Below the pieces are notes generated by a model. The model was not told the DNA's origin, made no database searches, and saw nothing but the letters and a program-made list of their open reading frames with translations. The translations under genes and the position numbers were made by a program. From the NCBI GenBank assembly GCA_905221605.1, contig CAJNDS010002433.1, positions 137,501-175,000 on the forward strand: DNA of 37,500 bases, written 5' to 3'. The stretch comes from Symbiodinium natans (taxonomy: Eukaryota > Sar > Dinophyceae > Suessiales > Symbiodiniaceae). This document shows positions 1 to 9,416 of the stretch, one piece after another; positions within the stretch are counted from its first letter, which is position 1; each line of letters starts with the position of its first letter.

Positions 1-294
1 GCGGGGACCAGGGTTTAGGGTTTAGGGTTCAGGGTTCAGGGTTTACAGTTGGGTTTAGGTCTTTGGGGTTATGTCTTAGGGTTGAGGGTTCAAGGTTCAG
101 GGTTTACGGTCTTGGGGTTTCGGGTTTAGGTCTAGGGTTTAGGGTTCTTGCCGGAAAGTGCAGTGCCTTGTATACTTAAAACCAACGGGGAGCTACTGTG
201 TCTTCCTTAGTAAAGGGTGTTGGGCCGTTTTTGGTATTTTTGAGGGGCTCTCACAACGAAACCCTAAACCCTAGACCATAAACCCTAAGCAGGT
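1..294. repeat. Degenerate telomere-like repeat block
   Basis: TTTAGGG-type units with many variants (GGGTTCA, GGTCTTGGGG) run from about 8 to 150. A short non-repetitive stretch follows, then CCCTAAA-type units at about 256-290. The orientation flips from G-rich to C-rich within the block. No gene seen. Confidence 0.85.
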
Positions 295-700
295 TTTACC
301 CGGTTGAGGAGGGAGGTCTTTGACATGAGGGCAAGGCCCCTACGAAATCTCGAGAGCCAGCGACCTCCATGGCGCAAGTCGACCCAGATCGCTCGCCCGC
401 TTCCCACAGCTCGGAGGTCGGCAGCACCCCTGCTGGGCTGGTACGGAAATCCGTTGTGGTCATGGGGCTGGGGTTTTGGGGGGAGGAGACTTCAAAGGGT
501 CCCTCTACATGCCTGGAGTGGAAGAAGTTTTGGGAAGTGGGCTGTGGGCTTGAGCTGAGGGCGTGGGGGTGGGATAAAAGTGTGAGATGGCCCTCCACTA
601 TCGGGCCAGACGCTCCTCGCACTTCACGAAGCTGTCGCAGCGCAATCTGCGTCCCAACCTTCGCAGCTTCTGCGCGTTTCACAGCGAACCCTCAGCCCTA
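295..700. other. Unassigned unique segment, open on both strands
   Basis: This 400-bp GC-rich island lies between two CCCTAAA-type stretches. It is open on the minus strand for 128 codons (682 to 296) and on the plus strand for 84 and 110 codons in two frames. I recognise no domain in any of these. The minus frame is rich in Ser, Pro and Thr without clear structure. It could be an exon or a gene remnant, but there is no AG|G acceptor or donor pair that I would trust. Confidence 0.3.
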
Positions 701-735
701 AGCCCTCAGCCCTAAACCCTAACCCCTAAACCCTA

Positions 736-1001
736 TACGGGGGACAACCAAAGAGGGAAAGAGATCAACCCCACTGATCGCCCAGAACTTATATTCCCCA
801 GATCGAACCAAAAAACAAACCCAGAACACGGATAAGAGCAACCCAGGGGGGAAAAAAGGGGGAAAGGAATCCACACCCTTAACAAACCCTAAGAGCCCAG
901 GCACTACTTTTTGAACTTGCGGCTTACTGTTTAAGCCCATCTTGAGCCAAAATGTATGCGGGTGTTTTACCCTTCCAAACCTGTACAAGGCAACCTCCGC
1001 A
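736..1001 (-). repeat. 3' LTR of the retrotransposon
   Basis: Matches 7562-7827 base for base except position 986 (C here, A at 7812), as far as I can check by eye. Read on the minus strand it starts TGCGGAGG and ends CCCCCGTA, so the ends are TG...TA rather than the usual TG...CA. The flank 731-735 is CCCTA. Confidence 0.92.
941..961 (-). other. Relic dinoflagellate spliced leader in the 3' LTR
   Basis: On the minus strand the LTR contains CATTTTGGCTCAAG, identical to the last 14 bases of the conserved 22-nt dinoflagellate spliced leader. Over 21 leader bases 18 match. The leader-like segment is followed at once by ATGGGC. It lies 41-61 nt from the LTR 5' end. Confidence 0.75.
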
Positions 1002-1009
1002 CTCCCCCT
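1002..1009 (-). promoter_or_regulatory. Polypurine tract of the retrotransposon
   Basis: AGGGGGAG on the minus strand, ending immediately before the TG that starts the 3' LTR. This is the expected site for plus-strand DNA priming. Confidence 0.75.
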
Positions 1010-1030
1010 GTCCTGAGGTTCCCTCAGGAC
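1010..1030. other. Hairpin next to the polypurine tract
   Basis: GTCCTGAGG and CCTCAGGAC form a perfect 9-bp inverted repeat around a 3-base loop. It abuts the polypurine tract without a gap. Confidence 0.6.
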
Positions 1031-1119
1031 ACCCTTGGAGGTGCAGGCTCCCTTCCGTTCTGGCCAAAAGCTGTTCTTTTTACAGCGGCCAACCATATGT
1101 TTAGCGTCCAATAGACGGG

Positions 1120-1136
1120 CCGTAGCCATTGGCTTG
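1120..1136 (+). other. Second spliced-leader-like sequence
   Basis: CCGTAGCCATT is identical to the first 11 constant bases of the dinoflagellate spliced leader, then GGCT follows with two T missing. It is on the strand opposite to the retrotransposon, in its 3' untranslated region. It may be a decayed leader or chance. Confidence 0.3.
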
Positions 1137-1188
1137 CATATCCGGGTTAAACGTCATCCAGGACGAATGAATTAAACACACCTTTCCT

Positions 1189-1206
1189 GAAGACCTTTCG
1201 GTCTTC
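1189..1206 (-). other. Hairpin with GAAA loop in element 3' UTR
   Basis: On the minus strand GAAGACC, loop GAAA, then GGTCTTC: a 7-bp perfect stem closed by a GNRA tetraloop. It lies between the last coding frame and the 3' LTR. A packaging or dimer role is only a guess. Confidence 0.45.
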
Positions 1207-1399
1207 TTCACCACAACCGTGGTCTTCGATTCCCTAAGGGCTATACACTCTCTACCATCAGGGATTTCCTTACCCTTAATGGCAAAACCCTACTCCCTTT
1301 TTGCTCGACGCATTGGTCTTTCCTCCAACCATTCTGCAAATTGTCACCAAATCTGGGAAAAAGGATTCATCCTTTGCATGTCCCATCCTTGAAAACCAG

Positions 1400-1946
1400 T
1401 CACTTGTTCGCCTCCCGACCAGCTTCGCAGATCTTATATAGTTGCACCAAGATGCTCTCAAGATCCTGAACTTGTACCAACGGATCAGTCAAACATCGCT
1501 GAATGGAGGATACCAATCCTTCTCGCCGCGCTTCTTCTATCGCTTTACGCGATGTGGTCACCTGTGGCGTGACGGTAACCGGCTCTGAGGCAGCGGGAAC
1601 TGAGGCTTGTCTCTGGTGCAACATCCCTTTTCTTGGGACTTGATGACTTCTCCTTCTTTTGTAACCGATTTGCAGAACCACCAGGTTTTGACCGCGTCCG
1701 ATGAGAAGTTTTTTTCTCCGCCTTGGGAATTGCCCCCTTTTTTGCTGGCAAATTCACCTCCGCATGATCCGCGTTGATTGGTCTCTTCTTTGGCCTTGGG
1801 GCCAACACCGTGTATGGATCATGCGTTGCAGCAAGTTTCCTCTTCTTCTTGCTCTTCTCGGGCTCCTCATCAACTTCGACGATCACTTCTGTGACCTCTG
1901 GTACCACCTCCTCAACTGCAGGCTCGTCAGCTGACTCTTCCTCCAA
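1400..1946 (-). pseudogene. C-terminal part of the gag-like protein, frameshifted
   Basis: Two overlapping frames continue the retrotransposon protein. From 1946 to about 1660 an acidic stretch (EEESADE, EEVVPEVTEVIVEVDEE) leads into basic KKKRK and RPKKRP clusters that look like nuclear localisation signals. Near 1660, at an AAAAGGG run, the sensible frame moves by one base and continues to a stop at 1400 with a helical tail ending in KICEAGREANK. Removing one base of the run would make the two frames continuous. No known enzyme domain. Confidence 0.55.
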
Positions 1947-1977
1947 AGGTCTTTTTGTACCACCATTGGGGTCGCTT

Positions 1978-2502
1978 TCAGATCCTTAAATCATTTGTCC
2001 ATTCTTCAACCTCTGCCAGCGGAACGTCATAGGATCTAATCACCTCATACAATTCCAGCACTGATAACATCTTGTCCGTCCACGAAAGCCACTCTTCATT
2101 TTTCTGATCCTCATCAGTTACCCTCAAAAGCTTGAAGATTGGCTCTCCTTCCCAGCCATCGATGTTATCCCTCCCACCAGACATGTACGACACCGCTTCA
2201 GCAATTAGGTTGCTTTTTTCTGTCTCTTCATCGTAAACCATTTCATCCTCTGAATCCTCTCCTCTTTCAGGAGAAAAACTCCTTCCACCATCGCCTTTCT
2301 TGGGACGATCCCTTGGCGGTGTAGCAGGCGACCTGGGCCTCTCATGCTCAAATACGCATTGATTGCCTCGCTTGCATTTTCCAGTTTGAAAAAACTGAAT
2401 ACATTTCACACCAGTCGCATCGTGCGAATATTTGCAATCTTTGCCAGCATGACACCCTCGTCCATCCACATAGTACCTACACCAGTACGAAGCTAACACC
2501 AC
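1978..2502 (-). pseudogene. Gag-like segment with CCCH zinc fingers 4 and 5
   Basis: A 174-codon open frame with two CCCH zinc fingers in tandem at about 2340-2480, both spaced C-x8-C-x5-C-x3-H (CRYYVDGRGC...CKYSH and CIQFFQTGKC...CVFEH). Such fingers usually bind single-stranded RNA, which fits a nucleocapsid role. An acidic linker and a helical C-terminal part (WLSWTDKMLSVLELYEVIRS) follow. The frame opens without an ATG: coding-like sequence (CYWFKKRNDRC) lies just upstream at 2503-2600 in another frame. Near 1985 one surplus base (TTTAAGG) separates it from the next frame. It is part of one disrupted protein rather than a separate gene. Confidence 0.6.
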
Positions 2503-2620
2503 ATCCTCATTGGAATGAAAAACCTGCAGCGATCGTTCCTTTTTTTAAACCAATAGCAGATACCTTGCCTCCTCTTTGACAGGCGTTCTGCTTCAAAACG
2601 GTCCATCGAACGATCCCGCT

Positions 2621-4398
2621 CTACATGGACATTGCCATGACCTGGAGAACAGCCTCTTCTTCGCTCATCTCTACGTTGATACCAGCAGGAACAATAGGAG
2701 TCTCATTACTCCCTTGATTCAAAACCGATTCATCATGTCCAGAGATTTCCAGCACACATCCCAACGGATCCACTTCTGGATCATCATCATCATCCATTCG
2801 TCTCCAGAGATCCTCCAACTCATCGGCACACGTGGCTGCTTGAAGGAACTCCATTAACTGATCCCAGATAAACTCTGAATTCACCGCCGTCCCTTGACCT
2901 CCCATCACCATAATATCCTTGATCTCTCCTTTGAAAAAGGAGTTTCCCAGTTTCCAACCGGGCATTCATTTCATCCACCCGAATCATTTCAGCACATATG
3001 TTTCGCGCTGACGACGCTATTGCGTTCCATATTGCACGATCTGCCAAACCACGGCGCATAACCCAATCAGTCGTTGGCGACTTTATCAACTCTTGAGGAT
3101 CATACAACGGCATCAGTGCTGTGTTTTTCTCCGTCGAAGGACTCGTGCTTTCCACCAGCGCAAGGCTCATCTCCCGCTCGCCCGAGCCATCCGTAGACGT
3201 GCTGATGACCAAATTTCGGTCCATCTTATTCGGTCCTTTCGAGCAGTCCTTCTTTTGAGCCGGTATCCTGCCGTCGGAGACCTTCCAATAGATCCTCCTA
3301 AGAAGACCCTTGGTTACTAACAGTTCATGCTTCTTCTGTGTCCTGAAAACAACAGATCTGTTCAAACTATCACCGTGAAGGTCATTGCTCCCACCTTCAC
3401 CTTCCTGTTGCCCAGTCTCATCGCCAGAAATTTGTACTGCTCCTTCTAGCGCCGTCCCCTGTCCAGCCACATCTTGCCCAGGTAGAACTTGAGCGCTTTC
3501 AGATACACTCACCTGTCCAGCAACGCCTTGCCCAGGTAAAACCTCATCTGTGGAGCCCACCGCCAGCGAACCACCAACAACAGAACCATCCACGGTCCCA
3601 TTTGAGACTGCAACATTTTGGTTCACCGAAAAATCTTGGCGGGTCTCCCCCCCGCGACGCTTTGTCGCGTTTTTTGCCAAGGTCAAGTGATTTTTGCCGC
3701 TCTTCATTGGAGCTTGGAGAACCAATAGGTGGAACATTGCCACGTTTCTCAGTTCTCTGTGAATCCCTTTCACGCAAAAAGGTTTCCCACAGGTGTCGCG
3801 CGCTGCTGGTTTCTTCCGCGCTTGAATCACCCGAGGACTCGGCATAGGAGACCAAAGCTCCCGCCTGATCATCATCATCCTCCACATCTGCCCATGCTTT
3901 GCTGAAACGAAAAGACAATCCACCACGAAGAGGTTGCAACGGCTTTGGCTTTTCCACAGGCTCCATTGCCCCCCTGCGCCGATTCGAATAAGAACGCGGC
4001 ACCTGTTGTACTTGCCTTCGATTCAGCGGCAGTCGCCCCCTCTTCACGGGGTTTGACCTTGACCTATAACCCTTTTTCGGCGGGTTCACCGGTGGCATTC
4101 CAACCCCCACCAACTGTAACCTCTGCACGCACAGCGGAGACCTTTGCTCAAGTGTCCAAGCTTCACGGTACCTGCCTTTATTCAGGATCTCCCGATACGA
4201 CCCTCGTGGCATCTCTTTTGTACCGTGACCTTCAGCTTCACGCGCCTGAGAGATGGTTCTCGCCGCACCCCTTCCAGCTTCACGGCTTCCAGAAGATTGT
4301 TCCACACGTACAGATGCATTGGTAGAAACAGCCACATCCGGCGACATTGGCCGGTGTCGGACACCACCCACCAGCTTCAGAATTTTGCAGGCAGTCAC
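2621..4398 (-). pseudogene. Central part of the gag-like protein, three frames
   Basis: Coding-like sequence passes through three minus-strand frames: 4398-3544, 3926-2820 and 2965-2621. The first joins the upstream frame at an AAAAGGGG run near 4415. The second takes over at a run of seven G near 3652. The third takes over near 2935, by a T5/AAAGG stretch. Each step needs one base fewer. Content: a basic, Arg/Lys-rich region (KRGRLPLNRRQVQQVPRS), an acidic patch (EDDDDQAG), a Gly/Val/Gln-rich stretch with imperfect repeats of LPGQ-VAGQ, then a helical Asp-rich region (MDDDDDPEVDP). No RT, integrase or protease motif was found in any frame. Confidence 0.55.
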
Positions 4399-7300
4399 CT
4401 TGTTGACCCCTTTTGTCTACCAAATCCTCCACAAATATGTACTCCTGGAGTTCTTTGACGTTGGTCACACCTAACGTGATCATCACCTCACTTACATGAG
4501 GGGTGTAGACCCACAAGTGTTGTTTGCGAGCCATCCAATTTTCTATTGGCTCCTCTGGATTCACGAGCGGTACAGCGGTGGACTCTGCCGCCGAATCCTT
4601 TTGTACATCACTCTTTTTTTCTTCCGCTCCATCCAGCGTAGCATCAACCTCACCTTCCTTTTTTGACACATTGGTCATTTGCAGCGCCTGTGGTGCTGAG
4701 GATGATGAAGATTCGGCTCCCCCAATCACAGGTGGCTTGAAGGTGTTTCTGTCCGGTGTCTCCATTCCTCTTTCCTGTGCAAATTTTACCTGGTTTGTGA
4801 CATTCACCAAATATCGCAACCGAGCCAGTCGTTCGTCAGAGAGTTCATCGTGAGAAAACTTGCAAACCCCATATCGCACGCGACACCTCCCTTTGACGTA
4901 GTAGTCGTAGCAGGAATTGTGGAACCCTTCATCCCTCATGGCCTTTCGGGAGGCATTGTCCCAAGATTTGCCAGCTTCCCAAGTCCCTTCTAGGACCGCC
5001 TTGTCATCGTGGATATATCTGCAGGCATCTCCGAATCTGCACCCATCACGGTTTGCCCCATAATACAGACACAGCTGCTTCCTTAGCTCCACCGATGTAG
5101 GCTCACCTTTTGACGCCCCTTTGCCATAGTTGTACTGGGTCCGGAAGGCTAAATCCTCCCGTTCCTGCTGTACCTCATCCACAACTCCTTCATCAGTTGG
5201 AGGGCCACCAATGTCCCCATCCTCATCTCCGGCATTATGGCTGGTCTCTGATTCAGCTGGACCTTTTTCTGGCCACCCTTCGCCAGGACGACGGTGCTCA
5301 AAGGCGCAATCGCTTCCATTGCGACATGTCCCTTGATTGTAGAACTTGCATAGCTTTGTATACCCTTTTGACAGAGTTTTTGGCGTCATATGAACCTTTT
5401 TGTACTTGTCCGGGTCCAGGTAGGCTTCAATTGGCCTTTGCTCCTGTATCCGCATAGTTTCAACTGCGCCATCAAGTTCCTGCAAAAACTTCATGGAGTC
5501 CAACCAGAGCTCATTCCAGAGTTCATCGTCTCCCTTGTCTAGTACCTTCGCTACCGCTTCACCTGTGACCGCTTCACTATACGCCTTCCTCTGACGTGCC
5601 AGGTCGTAAAGCGCATTGTGGTACTGCTCCCGGGGGTATTTTCTTTTCTCCCGACCTGCATCTCCTTTACTACTGGGTGTCCAACCTTCATTACGCAGCA
5701 TATTGTAAGCTGCTCGAGCTTCATTTTCCAACAGTGCAAGGTCTGCCACCAACTCTCTAACTTCTTCCATACGACGATCCAGCAATACCCCAGTGATCTT
5801 GCCCAAATACTCCTTATCGTTTTGCCCATTCTGAAGGAGCACTCTATAGATTCTTTCTCCGCAGAGTTGTTTTTGAACGGCTTCATCCCATGCCTCCGGA
5901 GATATCCACTGGTCGGCAGACCACTCGTAGTATTGCCAATCTTCCGTTTTCCAGTCCCATTGACTGTCGGAGGAATTTTGGTACCATTGACCAGCATACC
6001 ATGAATCCTGCCACCACATACCCGAACCGCTGTCTTTCCACTTGCGCAGCGTCGAGGAAGAATCCTCATTTCCGTCGTCTTCCAGAAACAGGTAGGTGTC
6101 CAAGATCACAGTACCATCTTTTTCCACTTTTTGCACTTCTGATTGAACGGTATCACCGATCCTAAACAGAGGTGTATTTTTCCCTTCCGCAGGAATCAAT
6201 ACATCCAGATCACCATGTTCCAAATAAGCTCCATACACATTGATGCAGCGAACAATTCCAGTGATCTTATCTCCCTTTTCATAGCAATGCTTGCCATGCG
6301 TAGCTGGGGTTACCTCATTGGGCACTTCATTCTTTTTGTCTCCAGAAACCGGCACACTTTCTTCGGCTCCTTGAACGTCCCCTGCTTCCACCATTGGACC
6401 AAGCTGCTTGTCCTGTACACCAGTGAGTTCCGCAAGATCATCCACCTTGCGCTCCAATGATACGGAACCATCATCATGTTTTGCCAAAGGCTCTGCCTTT
6501 CCTGTTGCAGCTTGCTTGGTGTCGACTTCCAGCAAACCACCAGTCGGCGTAACCTCCATTTCCTTGGAGAGAGACCCTTCCATCGAGTCCCTTATTCGGT
6601 CATCCGCAGCAGGCACACTTTCTTCCGCTGCAGGATCCTTCGGCTCCATGGTTACCAAAGGATAATCACCACCATCGGCCACAGCTGCTCCATTGGCTCC
6701 GGTGCGGCTCAAAAAACCTTGCTCCGCGCCACCCACTTCAGAATGCACAAGCTGCAGTGTCCACCTAGTTTCTCCCGTATCCAGGCAGTAAAAATATGGC
6801 CTCCCATCCTTGTGGAAATGTCACTCCCAAGTTGTCCCATCACTTGCCTCGATAGGATGCCCTTCTTCCTGAACATCATTCTCTTCCGAGACTTGAAGCA
6901 TCTCTTCAGCTTCTTCGGACAACTGTCGCATCCTTTCAACCTCCATCTCCAAGATCTCCTCCTCGCCCATGGCGTATTCAGCAGTAGGTGTAGCTTCAAA
7001 ACTGTCCACACCCTTTTTTCCCTGTACATCACCGCCTTCATCGCGCATGGAACTCGCCGAGGAACCTCCCTTTATCTTGTTAAGAGGTTTTCTGGATGCT
7101 TGCGGCACCGCTCCACTCAGATCGGTCTGAACTTCTTGGTCGACCATTCGACCTGAAGTTGAAGTAGAGGGCTGATACCCATGCCTCAGCAACACGCGTA
7201 AAACGGTCGCCTCCAGTTCACGGTCTATACCACCAGTTTCATCCCAGTTCCTCTTTTCCCCAGGCTTTGGCGATACAGAAACAGCTCGTCCTTCACCTTC

Positions 7301-7507
7301 AGCATTGTCAACCATGTCCGCATTGGGATCCGTGCCCTCATTGGGGCCTCTAGCAACCGTTGTTCCCTCCAGTTGTTCTTCCGCAGCACCAGGCATCACT
7401 TCTTCTAGCGCCGCCTCTTCAGCCAGAGAATCAGTTGCACCACTTTCAGCTCCACCACTTTTACCACCATTCGAGGAAGGCTGGAGCCATCGTTTGGGGG
7501 AAGGCAT
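4280..7507 (-). pseudogene. N-terminal two-fifths of the gag-like protein: WW, S1 and three CCCH domains
   Basis: The start is chosen at ATG 7507 (MPSPKRWLQPSS), 43 nt inside the primer site. One frame runs from here to 4280 but is cut by a single TGA at 6821-6823. The stop falls inside a WW domain: TTWE, stop, then KDGRPYFY...TGETRW (about 6832-6761), with both signature Trp present. A CGA to TGA change would explain it. About 6280-6095 encodes an S1/OB-like RNA-binding domain (GDKITGIVRCINVYGAYL ... FRIGDTVQSEV). A Trp/Gln/Tyr-rich low-complexity stretch follows. Three CCCH fingers lie at about 5354-5291 (C-x7-C-x5-C-x3-H), 5076-5006 (C-x9-C-x5-C-x3-H) and 4918-4847 (C-x8-C-x6-C-x3-H). The sensible frame shifts near 4415. 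All visible domains bind RNA or peptides, as expected of a capsid/nucleocapsid protein. Confidence 0.7.
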
Positions 7508-7549
7508 TGCTTCTCGATGAATGAAACACCTCACCGCAGGGAACCGTTT

Positions 7550-7561
7550 GGGCTCATAACC
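7550..7561 (-). promoter_or_regulatory. Primer-binding site, half-tRNA (initiator Met) type
   Basis: Directly after the 5' LTR the minus strand reads GGTTATGAGCCC. This is complementary to GGGCTCATAACC, the anticodon arm of initiator tRNA-Met with its CAT anticodon, not to a tRNA 3' end. Drosophila copia is known to prime from a half-molecule of this tRNA at an equivalent site. Confidence 0.7.
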
Positions 7562-7827
7562 TACGGGGGACAACCAAAGAGGGAAAGAGATCAACCCCAC
7601 TGATCGCCCAGAACTTATATTCCCCAGATCGAACCAAAAAACAAACCCAGAACACGGATAAGAGCAACCCAGGGGGGAAAAAAGGGGGAAAGGAATCCAC
7701 ACCCTTAACAAACCCTAAGAGCCCAGGCACTACTTTTTGAACTTGCGGCTTACTGTTTAAGCCCATCTTGAGCCAAAATGTATGCGGGTGTTTTACCCTT
7801 CCAAACCTGTAAAAGGCAACCTCCGCA
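7562..7827 (-). repeat. 5' LTR of the retrotransposon
   Basis: Direct repeat of 736-1001 with one visible mismatch. Its outer flank begins CCCTA (7828-7832), then a CCCTAAA-type repeat. A 70-codon open frame (7766 to 7554) starts exactly after the leader relic and runs through the LTR. Confidence 0.92.
7767..7787 (-). other. Relic dinoflagellate spliced leader in the 5' LTR
   Basis: Same 21-base leader-like segment as at 941-961, at the same LTR position, followed by ATGGGC at 7766. Only 40 LTR bases precede it. If the leader marks the RNA 5' end, the U3 region would be just 40 nt. Confidence 0.75.
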
Positions 7828-7866
7828 CCCTAAACCTTAAACGCTAAACCCTAATCCTCCGCGCAG

Positions 7867-7930
7867 GAAGCTTCTCAAGGTGCCTCAGCCCAGGAGCAGG
7901 GTGCCCGGAGGGGTCCGGGGATACTTTGAG
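7867..7930 (+). CDS. Candidate orphan exon, function unknown
   Basis: A 64-nt unique island between a CCCTAAA-type flank (7828-7857) and a TTTAGGG array (from about 7959), the same arrangement as the ACP exons. It has an acceptor (CGCAG|G at 7866/7867), stays open in the frame KLLKVPQPRSRVPGGVRGYF, and ends TTTGAG|GTTCAG with a GT donor. The upstream flank is where the LTR element inserted. I do not recognise the peptide. It may belong to a gene lying to the left or be a remnant. Confidence 0.4.
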
Positions 7931-7958
7931 GTTCAGGGTACTTACAACCCCTATTACT

Positions 7959-8085
7959 TAGGGTTTAGGGTTTAGGGTTTAGGGTTTAGGGTTTAGGGTT
8001 TAGGGTTTAGGGTTTAGGGTTTAGGGTTCAGGGGGGTTTAGGGTTTAGGGTTTAGGGGTCTAGGGTTTAGGGCTTAAGTACCCCA
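7959..8085. repeat. TTTAGGG array
   Basis: About 15 near-perfect TTTAGGG units with a few variants at the right end. Confidence 0.95.
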
Positions 8086-8117
8086 ATCGGGTTATCATTG
8101 TCTTATAAGTACAGTGA

Positions 8118-8243
8118 ACTACTATTTGCTTAACCCCAAACAAATAAATGATAAGAATCCCTTTATTACCCCTTATAAAGGAGGATTTTTAATTCAATTT
8201 TTTTCGGGGATCTTAAGCAATTTAAGCAATTTATTTAGTAGTT
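8118..8243. mobile_element. MITE-like element, family 1 copy a
   Basis: AT-rich, about 125 bp, with imperfect terminal inverted repeats: ACTACTATTTGCTTAA at the left and a complement of CTACTAAATAAATTGCTTAA at the right. No coding capacity. Related copies lie at 9277-9378 and 29778-29928. Confidence 0.55.
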
Positions 8244-8261
8244 ACTAGCGGCCCACACAAT

Positions 8262-8359
8262 CCACATAAACATAAGGATCCTACAAACAGGACTTTTCGG
8301 AACCCCCCTTATTGTAGGGGCCCTTATACCCGATAGTAGGATCCTTTGTGTTTATGCGG
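8262..8359. mobile_element. MITE-like element, family 2
   Basis: About 98 bp. The left end CCACATAAACATAAGGATCC is matched by the reverse complement of the right end (CCGCATAAACACAAAGGATCC-type), giving terminal inverted repeats of about 22 bp with few mismatches. Single copy in this window. Confidence 0.6.
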
Positions 8360-8960
8360 TTTTTTTTGCGGCCCTAATTACAACTGTGCTTATAAGCCCC
8401 CGAAGTCTAAGCATGTCATACATTAAACCAAATAAAATGCGCAAATTATGGTCAATTATCATTAATTGAAATTAGTTACGAAGTTTTTATTCAGTACAAC
8501 ATTGTTGAAATCGATTACAATCATAGTTGCTTAAATTAATTAGGCCAAGTACATAAAGTAAGCTACGCAATTACAAGTATATTAAACAATTTATTGAAAT
8601 TACGCAAGTGAATTACAATAATCATAGGGTTCAACTGAGTTTATTGCGACTCAATAACAGATTCAAGAAAATCACATGAATTCTTCTAATGAACATATTG
8701 CAACATCAAAGAAGTAGCAACAAGAATTAAAGGGTCTTACTTAATGCTATAAACTAAGAATTACATTAAATGAGCTAGTGTACTTACTGAAGGTATTAAA
8801 TCATTGAAGTTTAAGCCTGCCAGGCGCCTGGCTGTAGGCAAAGGGCAGTAATCAAGCGAATGAAATCGACAATCAAGAATCAAAACTAGTGACTTTATCA
8901 ATTGAATCTATTGAATTTGAGGTGATGAGCCACTCGACACCCAGGTTATATTACAAGTAC
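8360..8960. other. AT-rich unique DNA without gene
   Basis: About 600 bp of AT-rich, non-telomeric sequence with recurrent AATTAC/TTACAA motifs. No long frame and no recognisable RNA gene. It contains CCAGGCGCCTGG (near 8820), a perfect palindrome. The right end (AAGTACCCATGAACCTCC, about 8956) resembles the end of the element at 29940-30140. Confidence 0.6.
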
Positions 8961-9276
8961 CCATGAACCTCCAAGTAAGGTTTAGGGTTCAGGGGGAGGG
9001 CTTTTGGGATGTTTAGGGTTGAGGCCCTTGTCAGGAGGTGGCAGGGCTGCAATTTTGGGGTTCCATGGTTATCGGGCGGTGTTGTATTTCTTCTTCTTCT
9101 CCTTGTCAGTTTTAATATTCGCATGATTATTATAGTCTTTTTTTTGGGGGGGGGGAGGCGTTTGGGATGTTTAGGCCTTGGGGTTGTTCATTTGGAGTTT
9201 AGAGGCTTGGGAGCCTCTTGCGGTTCACGGTTCGGTCAAGCTTTGGGGCTTAGAGCCTGAGGACTTCAGGATTACG

Positions 9277-9378
9277 AACTGCTTAAGAACCCCCCAAGAG
9301 TAAAAACAATTCTTCCTTATTAAGGGTAATATAGGGATTATTGTTTTTTTGCTCCTTTAAGGTTCTTAAGCAAATAGT
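9277..9378. mobile_element. MITE-like element, family 1 copy b
   Basis: Termini CTGCTTAAGAACC (9279-9291) and GGTTCTTAAGCAAATAG (9361-9377) are inverted repeats. About 100 bp, non-coding, flanked by degenerate TTTAGGG repeats. Confidence 0.65.
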
Positions 9379-9416
9379 AAAGGATCGTAGCTTCAGGGTT
9401 TAGGGTTTAGTGTTTA

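Larger units (their letters stand above)
736..7827 (-). mobile_element. LTR retrotransposon, gag-like region only, non-autonomous
   Basis: A 7,092-bp element read on the minus strand. It has two direct repeats (736-1001 and 7562-7827), a 5-bp target duplication CCCTA (731-735 and 7828-7832), a primer-binding site directly inside the 5' LTR (7550-7561) and a polypurine tract directly before the 3' LTR (1002-1009). The interior codes almost continuously from an ATG at 7507 to a stop near 1400, but across several frames. I find WW, S1-like and CCCH zinc-finger domains, but no protease, integrase or reverse-transcriptase motif (no YxDD, no HHCC). It therefore resembles gag-only LTR elements that move with borrowed enzymes. 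It was inserted in a CCCTAAA array, so the target duplication could partly be chance. The tRNA half-molecule type of primer site points to the copia side of LTR elements, but this cannot be shown without pol. Confidence 0.85.

Noticed and set aside
719-1129. Minus-strand 136-codon frame over the 3' LTR
   Set aside because: The same frame occurs in the 5' LTR, so it is LTR sequence, not an independent gene. It starts after the leader relic by chance or as a leader peptide; no evidence for a product.
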